The translations under genes were made by a program, and so were the position numbers. From the NCBI GenBank assembly GCA_026392115.1, contig JAPLCQ010000069.1, positions 1 through 64,000 of the forward strand: a stretch of DNA of 64,000 nt. Reading direction: 5' to 3'. The notes beneath the pieces are model-generated. The model was given only the letters and a program-made list of their open reading frames with translations. It ran no database searches and was not told the DNA's origin. Positions within the stretch are counted from its first letter, which is position 1. The number at the start of each line of letters is the position of its first letter. Of the stretch, positions 55,630 through 64,000 are shown in pieces. The DNA comes from Armatimonadota bacterium. Lineage in GTDB: Bacteria; Armatimonadota; Chthonomonadetes; Chthonomonadales; CAJBBX01.

Positions 55630-56051
55630 TGGCATACGGGCGGATCTACAACCGGGCGAAGTACCGCCTCCTGCGGGGCGAGGAGCACCTGAACTCCGAC
55701 ACCTACAAGGCCATGCTGGTGGGCACGGGCTACGCGTTCGACGCCGACCAGGACTACGTGGCCGATGTGGTGGCGCAGGAGCTGAGCGGCACAGGCTACG
55801 CGCGGATGACGCTGGGCAGCCTGACCGTGACGCTGGACGACACGAACGACCGGGCGGTGTGGGGCGCGGCCTCGGTGACCTGGACCGGCATCAACGCCGG
55901 GACGATCCTCGGTGTGGTGGTCTACCGGCATGTGACCAGCGACGCGGACAGCCCCCTGGTGGCCTACTACGAGAACGGGCCGATCGTGACAGACGGCAAC
56001 GACGAGGCCTTCAACATCGACAGCACCGAAGGGCTCTTGCAGTTCCTCTGA
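55629..56051 (+). CDS. Phage structural protein
   Basis: MAYGRIYNRAKYRLLRGEEHLNSDTYKAMLVGTGYAFDADQDYVADV, resembles a recurrent phage virion protein family. Confidence 0.6.
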   Translation: MAYGRIYNRAKYRLLRGEEHLNSDTYKAMLVGTGYAFDADQDYVADVVAQELSGTGYARMTLGSLTVTLDDTNDRAVWGAASVTWTGINAGTILGVVVYRHVTSDADSPLVAYYENGPIVTDGNDEAFNIDSTEGLLQFL

Positions 56052-56812
56052 TGGGTTACTACAGCGAGGGCGATATCCCGATCCCGCCGACTCCGGTCCC
56101 GGAGGGCGACCACTCGCGGACGCTCCGTTTCGCAGTGCTCGGCGGGATCGCGCTGCAGCCCAGCGCCCGGGGGCGGCGGTCGCGGACGATGGCGGCGGCA
56201 GAGGTCCGGGGGCAGGTGAGCCGGCCCGTGGTGACGCGGCTGGTGGGCGGCACGGCGGTCTGCCGATACTCGGTGCTGGAGCCGGCGGTCGGCTCCGGGG
56301 TGGCTCCGACCATCGAGGTGATGACGCAGACGGCGGACAACGTGCGGTGGTCCGAGGCGCTGGGATGCGACGCCGCGGAGTGGACGGCCGAGCAGCAGAT
56401 CGCGAGCAGCGACGACGGCGCGGCGTTCGGGGTGAAGCACCGGCACGGGGCCGGGGTGCTCTACAGCAAGAGCGGCGCGGTGAAGTGGCTGAGCACGGCT
56501 GACCCGTTCGCGTGGAGCGGTTCCGGGTCCTCGATCGGGTTCAGCGGGGCGGCGCGGGGGCTGGTCTGCACGCGGTCGAACCTGCTCGTCGGCGCGCTCT
56601 ACCACGCGAGCGCGGCGGTAGGGGCGAGGTGGAGCGCCGTGCGGTCGATGGACGGCGGCTCGACCTGGTCGCAGTCGTTCCCGTCGAAGCAGCCGGACGC
56701 GAGCGCGGGCTGCGCTCTGGCGGCGATCGGGGATGTTGTGGTGTGGGTCTATTCGTCGGCGAATGGTGCGCTCCACCTGGTGAGCACGGACGGCGGTGCC
56801 ACGTGGAGCTGA
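56051..56812 (+). CDS. BNR/sialidase-like phage structural protein
   Basis: SMDGGSTWSQSF, STDGGATWS BNR motifs. Confidence 0.6.
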   Translation: MGYYSEGDIPIPPTPVPEGDHSRTLRFAVLGGIALQPSARGRRSRTMAAAEVRGQVSRPVVTRLVGGTAVCRYSVLEPAVGSGVAPTIEVMTQTADNVRWSEALGCDAAEWTAEQQIASSDDGAAFGVKHRHGAGVLYSKSGAVKWLSTADPFAWSGSGSSIGFSGAARGLVCTRSNLLVGALYHASAAVGARWSAVRSMDGGSTWSQSFPSKQPDASAGCALAAIGDVVVWVYSSANGALHLVSTDGGATWS

Positions 56813-56825
56813 ACGGGAGGGCGCA

Positions 56826-58859
56826 ATGCCGGGAAGCATCGGGCTGGGCATCAGATTGGCGTGCGCTGCCGGCTGGCAGCTGGAGGACATGATGGGCAAA
56901 CTACCGTTTGTTATCGCGGCGGCCGACGCCCCCGCAGAGTGGCAGCAGGCTGCTAGCACGGTGTGCGGCGCCGTTGACGACTCGGTCGCTATCAACGCGG
57001 CGCTGGCGTCGCTCGGGTCGGATGGTGGGCTCATCCAGTTCAGCCCCGGCACGTTCGTGATCGCCCAACCTATCAACCTGAACCTGGCCGACAAGGTCGT
57101 GTTCCAGGGATCGAACATCGGCGGCACCTACATCCACCTGGCGACGAATGCGAACTGCCACATGTTCTACGGCGATGCGCACTCGATCTTCTACCGGTGG
57201 ACTGGGCTGCACATCATCGGCCGGTCGGCGTATCAGAGCAAGAGCGTGACCTACCCGTACGACATGATCGACGGGATCCACCTGGAGAGCGTTGCGGAGG
57301 ACACAGGCACCAACCTGACGGTCCACGCGTCCGACGCGACGAAGTTCGCTCCGGATGGTCACACGATGGTCGCCGGCGCGGACGTGAACAAGGTTGTGGT
57401 GATCGGATACAGCGCCTCGCCGGCCTGGGCCGCGGGCGAGTACCTGATCACTGCCAACGATGACACGTACTGGACGCTCTCTCCGTGCTCGTCGGGCGGA
57501 GTGGCCGCGCCGACGTCGCCGGCAGCCGTGGGCACCGCAGGCGGGGTATGGCGACTGCTCTCCACCGGTCAGGGCGCTTACGACGTGCAGGTCGACAACT
57601 GCTGGGTGCAGGCCTGCAAGGGGCACGGGTACTGGTTCCGCGAGGGATGGGGCGTACACCTGGGCGATCGGACCATCGGGGAGTACAACGCGGGAGACCA
57701 GGTGCGGTTCGCCGACCGTCCGCTGGCGCGGCCAGACTACGGCCCGGAGATCCACTCTGGCAAGTACTTGAGCTTCACGGACAACACGGCCGCAGGCGCG
57801 GGGTCGGCGGCGGGGCTGGGCCACGGCGTCTACCTGGGCGCCGGCAACTACAGCGCGTCGCTGGTGGGCAACCAGCTCCGGTCCGATGTGGCCAACCGGG
57901 CGCCGCTCTGCTTGTTCGGAGACGCCGCGAGGGTGGCCGGAAGCGGCAAGCACAGCATCATGGGCAACATGTTCCTGGTCACTGTCGGCCAAGCGTCCGT
58001 GCATCACATCCAGGTGCTGGCTTGCGAGCGAAACCGGATCATCGGGAACACGTTCCCAGGCGTTGCTCCGGCTGCGGGCAACATCATCGGGGTCCACATT
58101 CCGGTCTCGGCGTACGCCTGTTACAACATCATCGATGACAACGACTTCGGGTTCAGCGTGGCGGGCGACCTGCCCATCAACGCGCTTCAGGGGCGGCAGT
58201 ACATCGGACACAACAACCGTGGCTACTGCAGCAAGGTGCAGGGGTTCATCGACTGCCCGCACGAGCACGGAGACGCCCGGACGCTGCACCTGACGCCGGC
58301 CACGGCCTCGGCGCAGGGAGTGCAGACAGGGCTGTTCGGTTCAACCGCCAGTGTCGGGCCGACCGTTCCGGCGGGCGCCGTGGTGGCCTGCACGGTGCAG
58401 CCTCAGAACGCCAACGCCGCGGCACACTCCTGGTACGCCTACGTCTACCGCAACACGATCCGGGTGACCAGCACGGAGGACCTCGACGACGACGACGCGT
58501 CGATCAGCACCACGCTGAGCATCGCGAACGACGCCGCGGCACGGTTCGACCTGATGGGCAATACCGGGACGCCGTTCTCGGCCGCCGTGGCCGGAGACTG
58601 GGTGCGCGTGTACAACTCGGGCGGCACGCCGATCGGCACGTACTACATCGAGGTGAAGGTCAGCTCCGGGGCCGGCGTGACGTGCTACGGGGCGACGCCT
58701 CCTGCCCTGACCTCGGGCGATACGTGCAAGCTGCTGAAGGGCTACAAGCTCAGCGTGACCGCCGAGTTCACCAACCAGGACCGGAGCATCGAGCCGCTGG
58801 TGAGCGTGAACGGGATCGACACCAAACACCCGCTGGACCTCACGACACCTGTGGTGTAG
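56826..58859 (+). CDS. Tailspike-like right-handed beta-helix protein
   Basis: DDSVAINAALASLGSDGGLIQFSPGTFVIAQPINL and beta-helix rungs; last large phage ORF. Confidence 0.78.
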   Translation: MPGSIGLGIRLACAAGWQLEDMMGKLPFVIAAADAPAEWQQAASTVCGAVDDSVAINAALASLGSDGGLIQFSPGTFVIAQPINLNLADKVVFQGSNIGGTYIHLATNANCHMFYGDAHSIFYRWTGLHIIGRSAYQSKSVTYPYDMIDGIHLESVAEDTGTNLTVHASDATKFAPDGHTMVAGADVNKVVVIGYSASPAWAAGEYLITANDDTYWTLSPCSSGGVAAPTSPAAVGTAGGVWRLLSTGQGAYDVQVDNCWVQACKGHGYWFREGWGVHLGDRTIGEYNAGDQVRFADRPLARPDYGPEIHSGKYLSFTDNTAAGAGSAAGLGHGVYLGAGNYSASLVGNQLRSDVANRAPLCLFGDAARVAGSGKHSIMGNMFLVTVGQASVHHIQVLACERNRIIGNTFPGVAPAAGNIIGVHIPVSAYACYNIIDDNDFGFSVAGDLPINALQGRQYIGHNNRGYCSKVQGFIDCPHEHGDARTLHLTPATASAQGVQTGLFGSTASVGPTVPAGAVVACTVQPQNANAAAHSWYAYVYRNTIRVTSTEDLDDDDASISTTLSIANDAAARFDLMGNTGTPFSAAVAGDWVRVYNSGGTPIGTYYIEVKVSSGAGVTCYGATPPALTSGDTCKLLKGYKLSVTAEFTNQDRSIEPLVSVNGIDTKHPLDLTTPVV

Positions 58860-58967
58860 GCGGGGACGAGAGGAGGGCATCGCGTGGGCAACGTGACCAG
58901 CCAGCTACCGGACGAGGAGGCCCGCCCTCCCCCGGCGTGATCGCATCGCATGGGCTATCCTGAGAAG

Positions 58968-59000
58968 CAAGGCTCCTCCGCACAACCTGGAGGGGCCTTG
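58968..59000 (+). terminator. Terminator-like hairpin CAAGGCTCCTCC/GGAGGGGCCTTG
   Basis: 12-bp arms, one mismatch (G-U capable), at end of late operon. Confidence 0.6.
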
Positions 59001-59057
59001 CTGTTGCGTGGGGGGGCTCCGGCTTGGGCTACTGAATGATGGGTAGAGGTTGCGTGG

Positions 59058-59065
59058 GCTCGTCG
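59058..59065. other. attR core GCTCGTCG
   Basis: Matches 17449-17456. Confidence 0.85.
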
Positions 59066-59553
59066 ACGCAGTGGACATCGTTCATCCGCATGGTGATCCA
59101 CGGCGCCATCCCCCGCTTGCGCGCCCGGGCGATCCAGAGCGCGTAGGGGTCGATGCCGTCCTGGTGGAGACGCCACGCGGTGTGGATCCAATCCCGTGCG
59201 CCCTTGCGGCCGTCGGCGGCCGTGCTGGCAAGGAGCGGCTGGTCGTCGGGACCGGCGGGATCATACCCGCGCCAGATGTGGTCCCACGCCTTGCTGGCGT
59301 AGCTCGTCCGCATGCAGTTGGGGCAGAGCATCAGCTCGCGCACCTGCGTGCCCGCGTACTGGTCGACCCAGGAGGCCACAGTCTCGGCGTCCAGCTTCTG
59401 CCCGGCCCGCGTGCCGAAGTAGTGGCTGTCGTCCTCGTTCAGGCAGAGGCCGCCGGGCGCCGGCTTCGCGGCCGCCTCGGCCTCGGGCTCGTTCATCAGC
59501 GCCACAGCCGCAGCGGCCGCCGCCGCCTTCGCCAGATCGCGTCGTGCCATCAT
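59058..59553 (-). pseudogene. N-terminal half of the putative glycoside-hydrolase-like gene split by the prophage
   Basis: MMARRDLAKAAAAAAAVAL signal; RBS GGAGGAG; ends at attR core then runs into phage-derived stop. Confidence 0.9.
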
Positions 59554-59756
59554 GGTGGGCTCCTCCGGCGGTAGGTTCGGGCTGAAGACGGCGGTTCCCT
59601 GCATGAGGGCCGGCCGCCTTGGTCGGCAAGGTCAACACCCGACATCGTTGACCTTGTTGACCGTGTTGTCGATGGAGGCCCGGGCCTGATGCGTCATGGC
59701 CCTCGGGCCGGTACTATGGGTCTGCGCGGGTGCGTTCGCCGCGCCCGGAGGGTCCC

Positions 59757-61808
59757 ATGCGCACCGCCTGTCTGCTCCTGATGCTCCTCGCCGCCCTGCC
59801 CGCCGCCGCCGCGCCGGGCCGATGCTGCATGACCGACCCGCAGGGGTGGTACTTCCATCCGGCGGAGAAGATCGCCGCGCGTTTCCGGGCCTACCGCGAG
59901 ATCGGCGTGGACACCCTCCGCGTGGAGCTGGACTGGCGGCAGTTGGAGACCTCCCCCGGCGTCTGGGACCTGGCGCCGTTCCGGACCTACCTGCGCCTCG
60001 TCCGCGAGCACGGCTTCCGCGTGAAGCTCATCGTCGGGGCGCTCATGGGTCCGCCGCAGTGGTTCGTGCAGCAGCATCCCGACGCCCTCATCACGGACGA
60101 GAACGGGCAGGTGAGCCTCAACACGCTCAGCTACTGGTACCCCGGCCTGCAGGCGCTGATGACCGACAAGGTCCGCGGCATCCGCCAGGCGCTGGCCGAT
60201 ACGGGGCTGGCCGACCGCGTGGACTTCGTGATCCCCGCCCTTGGGCCCGCCGGCGAGGCGATCTACCCGGTGCCCTGGACGCTGGGCGAACACGTCAAGG
60301 CCCAGACCATGTGGTGCTACGACGTCCATGCGCGTGCGAGCTTCCGCGCCGCCATGCGGGCGAAGTACACCGCCGTCGCCGATGCCGACCGCGCCTGGGG
60401 GACCTCCTACGCCTCGTGGGACGAGGTAAGCCCGCCGCGGCCCGGCGAGCGGCCCGGCGCCATGTGGCACGACCTGCTCACCTGGTACCGCGACAGCAAG
60501 CGGTCCTTCTGCGCCTGGCAGGTGGCCGACCTCCAGCGCCAGTTCCCGCGCGCGCGGACGCTCGTCTACGTGCCGGGCACCGCCTACACGCCCGAGCATT
60601 GGCAGGAGGCCGTTCGCACGGGCCGGGGCGGCGATGCGATCCAGATGATGGCCGACTCCTTCTTCCTCATGGATCTCGCCGCCCGCACCGGCAGCGACCT
60701 GCAGTACACGGGATGCGAGAACGAGGCCGAGGTGCGCCGCCTCCGCACCTATCTGGATGCCCGAGGCGCCTCCGCGCCGCCCATGTGGGGCGAGAACGCC
60801 GGGTTCGCGGGCTCCGCAGGCAACCCCGGCCACCTGGCGGACGTGGTGCTGGGCTGCCGCTTGGCCGGGCTCGACTACACCCACGCGCACTTCGCGTTCG
60901 AGGCCGATACGGTCACGCCCAACGCCGTCATGCCGCTCCTCAAGCAGGCCTACGCCCGCGTCGCCGCCGCGCCGCCGTCGAAGCCCCGTCCCGGTTTCCG
61001 GGTGAGCGGGGTTCGGCCCGCCGGGTCCGGACTGCCCGCGGGCGTCCAGCGCGTCGACTACGCCTGCGTCGATGGCACGCCCGACTGGGCCCTGCTCCTG
61101 CCTCCCGCCCGAGGCGCCGACTGGGTGGTGAACCTCCACGGCCACGGCTCCACAGGCGACCAGCTCTACACGCGGCCCGACATCCGCGACCTCTGGCTCC
61201 CGGCCTTCCGGGCGCGCGGCCTGGGCATCCTGACCCCCAACCTGCGCGGCAACCCCTGGATGTCGCCGGAAGCCGCCTCCGACCTCCATGCGCTGCTCCA
61301 GTGGATGCGCGAGAAGCGCGGCGCCCGGCGCTTCCTGCTCGTGGGCGGGAGCATGGGCGGCTCCAGCGTGCTCGCCTATGCCGCCGTCCACCCCGAGGAT
61401 GTGGCAGGCGTCATCGCCCTCTGCCCGGCCTCCGACATCGGCGCCTACGCCGCCTGGTGCGCCACGGCCGAGCCGCCCATCTGCCGCGAGATCGGTCAGG
61501 CCATCCGAGCCGCGTACGCCGGTGAGCCGGGCGAGATCCCGCAGGTCTACGCCGCCCGGTCGCCCATCCGCCAGGCCGCCCGGCTGCGCATGCCCCTCTA
61601 TGTCTGCCATGGCGCGCTGGATGCCGTGATCCCCGTCACCTGGAGCCGCCTGCTGGCGAAGGCCATGGCGGGCCGGGCCGCGTTCCGCTACGACGAGCAA
61701 CCACAGGGCGACCACGAGACGCCGCTCCATGCCCTGCCGCAGGCGTTGGAGTGGGTTCTTGGCAAGATGGGGGCGGCTCCGGGCAAAGCGGCTCCCCGCG
61801 GCAGGTGA
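59757..61808 (+). CDS. Glycoside hydrolase-like (GH42/GH14-type barrel) fused to C-terminal alpha/beta hydrolase
   Basis: N-term FRAYREIGVDTLRVELDWRQLETSPGVWDL, PALGPAGEAIYP; C-term GGSMGGSS nucleophile elbow, CHGALDAVIPVTWS. Confidence 0.7.
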   Translation: MRTACLLLMLLAALPAAAAPGRCCMTDPQGWYFHPAEKIAARFRAYREIGVDTLRVELDWRQLETSPGVWDLAPFRTYLRLVREHGFRVKLIVGALMGPPQWFVQQHPDALITDENGQVSLNTLSYWYPGLQALMTDKVRGIRQALADTGLADRVDFVIPALGPAGEAIYPVPWTLGEHVKAQTMWCYDVHARASFRAAMRAKYTAVADADRAWGTSYASWDEVSPPRPGERPGAMWHDLLTWYRDSKRSFCAWQVADLQRQFPRARTLVYVPGTAYTPEHWQEAVRTGRGGDAIQMMADSFFLMDLAARTGSDLQYTGCENEAEVRRLRTYLDARGASAPPMWGENAGFAGSAGNPGHLADVVLGCRLAGLDYTHAHFAFEADTVTPNAVMPLLKQAYARVAAAPPSKPRPGFRVSGVRPAGSGLPAGVQRVDYACVDGTPDWALLLPPARGADWVVNLHGHGSTGDQLYTRPDIRDLWLPAFRARGLGILTPNLRGNPWMSPEAASDLHALLQWMREKRGARRFLLVGGSMGGSSVLAYAAVHPEDVAGVIALCPASDIGAYAAWCATAEPPICREIGQAIRAAYAGEPGEIPQVYAARSPIRQAARLRMPLYVCHGALDAVIPVTWSRLLAKAMAGRAAFRYDEQPQGDHETPLHALPQALEWVLGKMGAAPGKAAPRGR

Positions 61809-61878
61809 TCGGCGCCGCCCCGCCGAACCTGCAGGCATCGGCGCGGCTTCGCTACGAGCTCGCGCATGGAGGTGACCC

Positions 61879-64000
61879 GTGAGGCTGCTTCTTCCTTTGG
61901 CGCTCCTGGCCTGCGCTTACCTGCTGCAGGCGCTGCCTGCCCTTGCGGCAGGGAGTACGCCGCCCGCCACTGACGACCTGACACTGCAGGCCCCCATCGA
62001 CACCTGGGACGAGGCCGTGCCCATGGGCAACGGCCTGATGGGAGGCCTGCTCTGGGGCAACGGCGGCACGCTACGGCTCTCGCTGGACCGGGGCGACCTC
62101 TGGGACGAGCGGCCCGCCGGCGACCCGAACTGGTGGAAGAAGCAGACCTGGGCCGAGGGCAAGAAGCGCATCGAGGCCGGCGACGCGGGCACAGTGAACC
62201 AGTGGTGGGACGCCCCATACAACGGAGTGAGCCCCACCAAGCTTCCCGCCGGGCGCGTGGAGCTGGACCTGGGCGGCGGCGCACGGGTGGAGCGCTTCCG
62301 GCTCCATCTCGCCACCGCCGAGGCCTCGGCCGAGTTTTCCGGAGGCCGTCGCGTCTCGGCATTCGCCTCCGCCACGCAGCCGGTGATCCTCCTCCATGTG
62401 TCAGGTCCCGCGCCGGCCGTCGCCCTCTTCACGCCGCTCCAGGTGCTGCGCCGCGCCGCCGGGGCCGACGCCGGTCCCAGTAGCGGCGGCTCGGTGGATC
62501 GTCTGGGCTACCCCGAGGCCGTCACGGGAGCCGGTGCCGGCGCACAGTGGTACGTGCAGGAGGCCTCCCAGGGCCTGCGCTACTGCGTCTACGTCGAGAC
62601 GAAGCCGGTGCAGGGCGGATCGCTCTTGGCCGTCACCGTGGCGGCCACCACGGACGGCCCCGACCCGCTGGCCATCGCCCGCAAGCGTTGCGCCGACGCC
62701 TTCCGCCGAGGCCGCGCCGGACTGCTGCGGGCCCACGTCGATTGGTGGCAGCGCTTCTGGTCCGCCAGCGCGGTCGACGTGCCCGACGACGCCGTGCGCC
62801 GCCAGTACCTGCTCTCGCGCTACCTGCTCGGCGCCGGCTCCCGCCGAGGCGCGCCGCCCATCCCGCTGCAGGGCGTCTGGACCGCCGATACCGGTGGCCT
62901 GCCGCCCTGGAAGGGCGACTACCATAACGACCTGAACACGCAGATGACCTACATCTCGTACCAGGCCGCGGGCCACTTCGAGCAGGGGCTCTCCTATCTG
63001 GACCTGCTCTGGAAGCTCCGACCGACCTTCCGCGACTTCGCCCGGAGCTTCTACGGGGTCGACGGGCTCGCCACGCCGGGCGTCATGTCGCTGGCCGGGC
63101 AGCCGCTGGGCGGGTGGGGCCAGTACAGCATGTCCCCCACCATGACCAGCTGGAACGCCCACATCTTCTACCTCCATTGGCGCTACACGGGCAGCCCCGC
63201 CTTCCTCCGTGACCGGGCCTACCCCTGGTGCCTGGACGCCGCACGTTGCCTCCGGTCGCTGCTGAAGCCCGACGCCCAGGGCGTCCTCGCGCTGCCGCTC
63301 TCCTCGTCGCCGGAGATCCACGGCAACAGCGCCGAGGCCTGGGTGCGGCCCAACAGCAACTATGACCTGATGAGCCTGAAGATGCAGTTCCTCGCCGTGG
63401 CCGAGATGGCCGACGCGCTGGGCAAGACCGCCGAGGCCGCCGAGTGGCTCAAGGCTGCCGCCGCGCTGGGCGACTTCCACGCCGACGCCCGGGGCGAGTT
63501 GCTCATCGATCCGGTGCAGCCCCTGGCAGAGAGCCACCGGCATCTCTCCAACCTCATCGGCCTCTACCCGTTCAACCTTCTCACCGTGGAGGGCGACGAC
63601 ACCGCCCGCCGCCGCATCGACGCCTCGCTGGCGCAGTGGGCGCGGCTCGGCACGTCGCAGTGGTGCGGCTACAGCTTCGGATGGATGAGCGCCCTCCAGG
63701 CCCGCGCCGGCCGCTCGGACGAGGCGCTCCGCCTGCTGCAGGTCTTCACCAAGGCCTTCGTCCTGCGCAACGGGTTCCACGCCAACGGCGACCAGACCCG
63801 GAGCGGCTACAGCAGCTTCACCTACCGACCCTTCACGCTCGAGGGCAACTTCGTGGCCATGCAGGCGCTGCAGGAGATGCTGCTCCAGAGTTGGAGCCCC
63901 ACACCCGGCCAGCGCGATACCGAGGTGATCCGCCTCTTCCCGGCCACGCCCGCCGCATGGCCCGACGCCTCGTTCAGCGACCTGCGCGCCGAGGGAGGCC
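61879..64000 (+). CDS. GH95-like alpha-L-fucosidase family protein, 3' truncated by window end
   Basis: DEAVPMGNGLMGGLLWGN, LQGVWTADTGGLPPWKGDYHNDLNTQMTY, ESHRHLSNLIGLYPFNLL; GTG start with GGAGGTGA RBS. Confidence 0.82.
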   Translation, partial: MRLLLPLALLACAYLLQALPALAAGSTPPATDDLTLQAPIDTWDEAVPMGNGLMGGLLWGNGGTLRLSLDRGDLWDERPAGDPNWWKKQTWAEGKKRIEAGDAGTVNQWWDAPYNGVSPTKLPAGRVELDLGGGARVERFRLHLATAEASAEFSGGRRVSAFASATQPVILLHVSGPAPAVALFTPLQVLRRAAGADAGPSSGGSVDRLGYPEAVTGAGAGAQWYVQEASQGLRYCVYVETKPVQGGSLLAVTVAATTDGPDPLAIARKRCADAFRRGRAGLLRAHVDWWQRFWSASAVDVPDDAVRRQYLLSRYLLGAGSRRGAPPIPLQGVWTADTGGLPPWKGDYHNDLNTQMTYISYQAAGHFEQGLSYLDLLWKLRPTFRDFARSFYGVDGLATPGVMSLAGQPLGGWGQYSMSPTMTSWNAHIFYLHWRYTGSPAFLRDRAYPWCLDAARCLRSLLKPDAQGVLALPLSSSPEIHGNSAEAWVRPNSNYDLMSLKMQFLAVAEMADALGKTAEAAEWLKAAAALGDFHADARGELLIDPVQPLAESHRHLSNLIGLYPFNLLTVEGDDTARRRIDASLAQWARLGTSQWCGYSFGWMSALQARAGRSDEALRLLQVFTKAFVLRNGFHANGDQTRSGYSSFTYRPFTLEGNFVAMQALQEMLLQSWSPTPGQRDTEVIRLFPATPAAWPDASFSDLRAEGG

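Larger units (their letters stand above)
17449..59065. mobile_element. Integrated temperate prophage (~41.6 kb, serine-integrase type)
   Basis: Serine recombinase at left end, split host gene, matching 8-bp cores, repressor/replication/terminase/capsid/tailspike genes between. Confidence 0.95.

Noticed and set aside
62401-63780. 459-aa minus ORF near the right end
   Set aside because: Antisense of the GH95-like reading frame, which is open to the window edge and therefore missing from the ORF track
1-64000. tRNA or rRNA genes
   Set aside because: No tRNA cloverleaf or rRNA sequence recognised by eye; a tRNAscan-SE/Infernal run would be needed to exclude them

Overview
The window is a high-GC bacterial chromosome segment carrying polysaccharide-degradation and secretin genes. 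It is interrupted by a ~41.6 kb prophage, about 17449-59065. The prophage boundaries are read directly from the sequence. A putative glycoside-hydrolase-like gene on the minus strand is split into an N-terminal half (59553->59058) and a C-terminal half (17456->16361). Both junctions carry the 8-bp core GCTCGTCG, and removing the prophage restores one in-frame ORF of about 527 codons (...MNDVHCV-DE-RSYIHSEFW...). A large serine recombinase lies beside the left junction. Prophage layout: a leftward lysogeny operon (CI-like repressor, HipA-like kinase, DUF3037-like, Panacea/SocA-like, putative toxin, DNA methyltransferase fused to an Mrr-like nuclease, serine integrase); a rightward replication block (YqaJ, SSB-like, RepB-like primase, RepA-like ATPase, DUF3310, VRR-NUC, Com-like zinc finger); a head block (TerS/TerL, portal with C-terminal toxin-nuclease-like domain, MuF-like, protease, HK97-type capsid, connectors); a defence-like cargo block at ~45-51.8 kb (SNase, SIR2-like, two PIN-like, ImmA/IrrE, Mrr-like REase plus DNA MTase); and tail/tailspike genes. 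The most unusual signal is a family of at least seven ~100-150 bp elements placed before structural genes. They combine Shine-Dalgarno repeats (GAGGAGGTGA) with 16S-3'-end-like anti-SD repeats (ATCACCTCCT) in long perfect inverted repeats. One copy directly abuts a homolog of the Mu Com translational activator. All family assignments are from motif recognition only; no searches were run.
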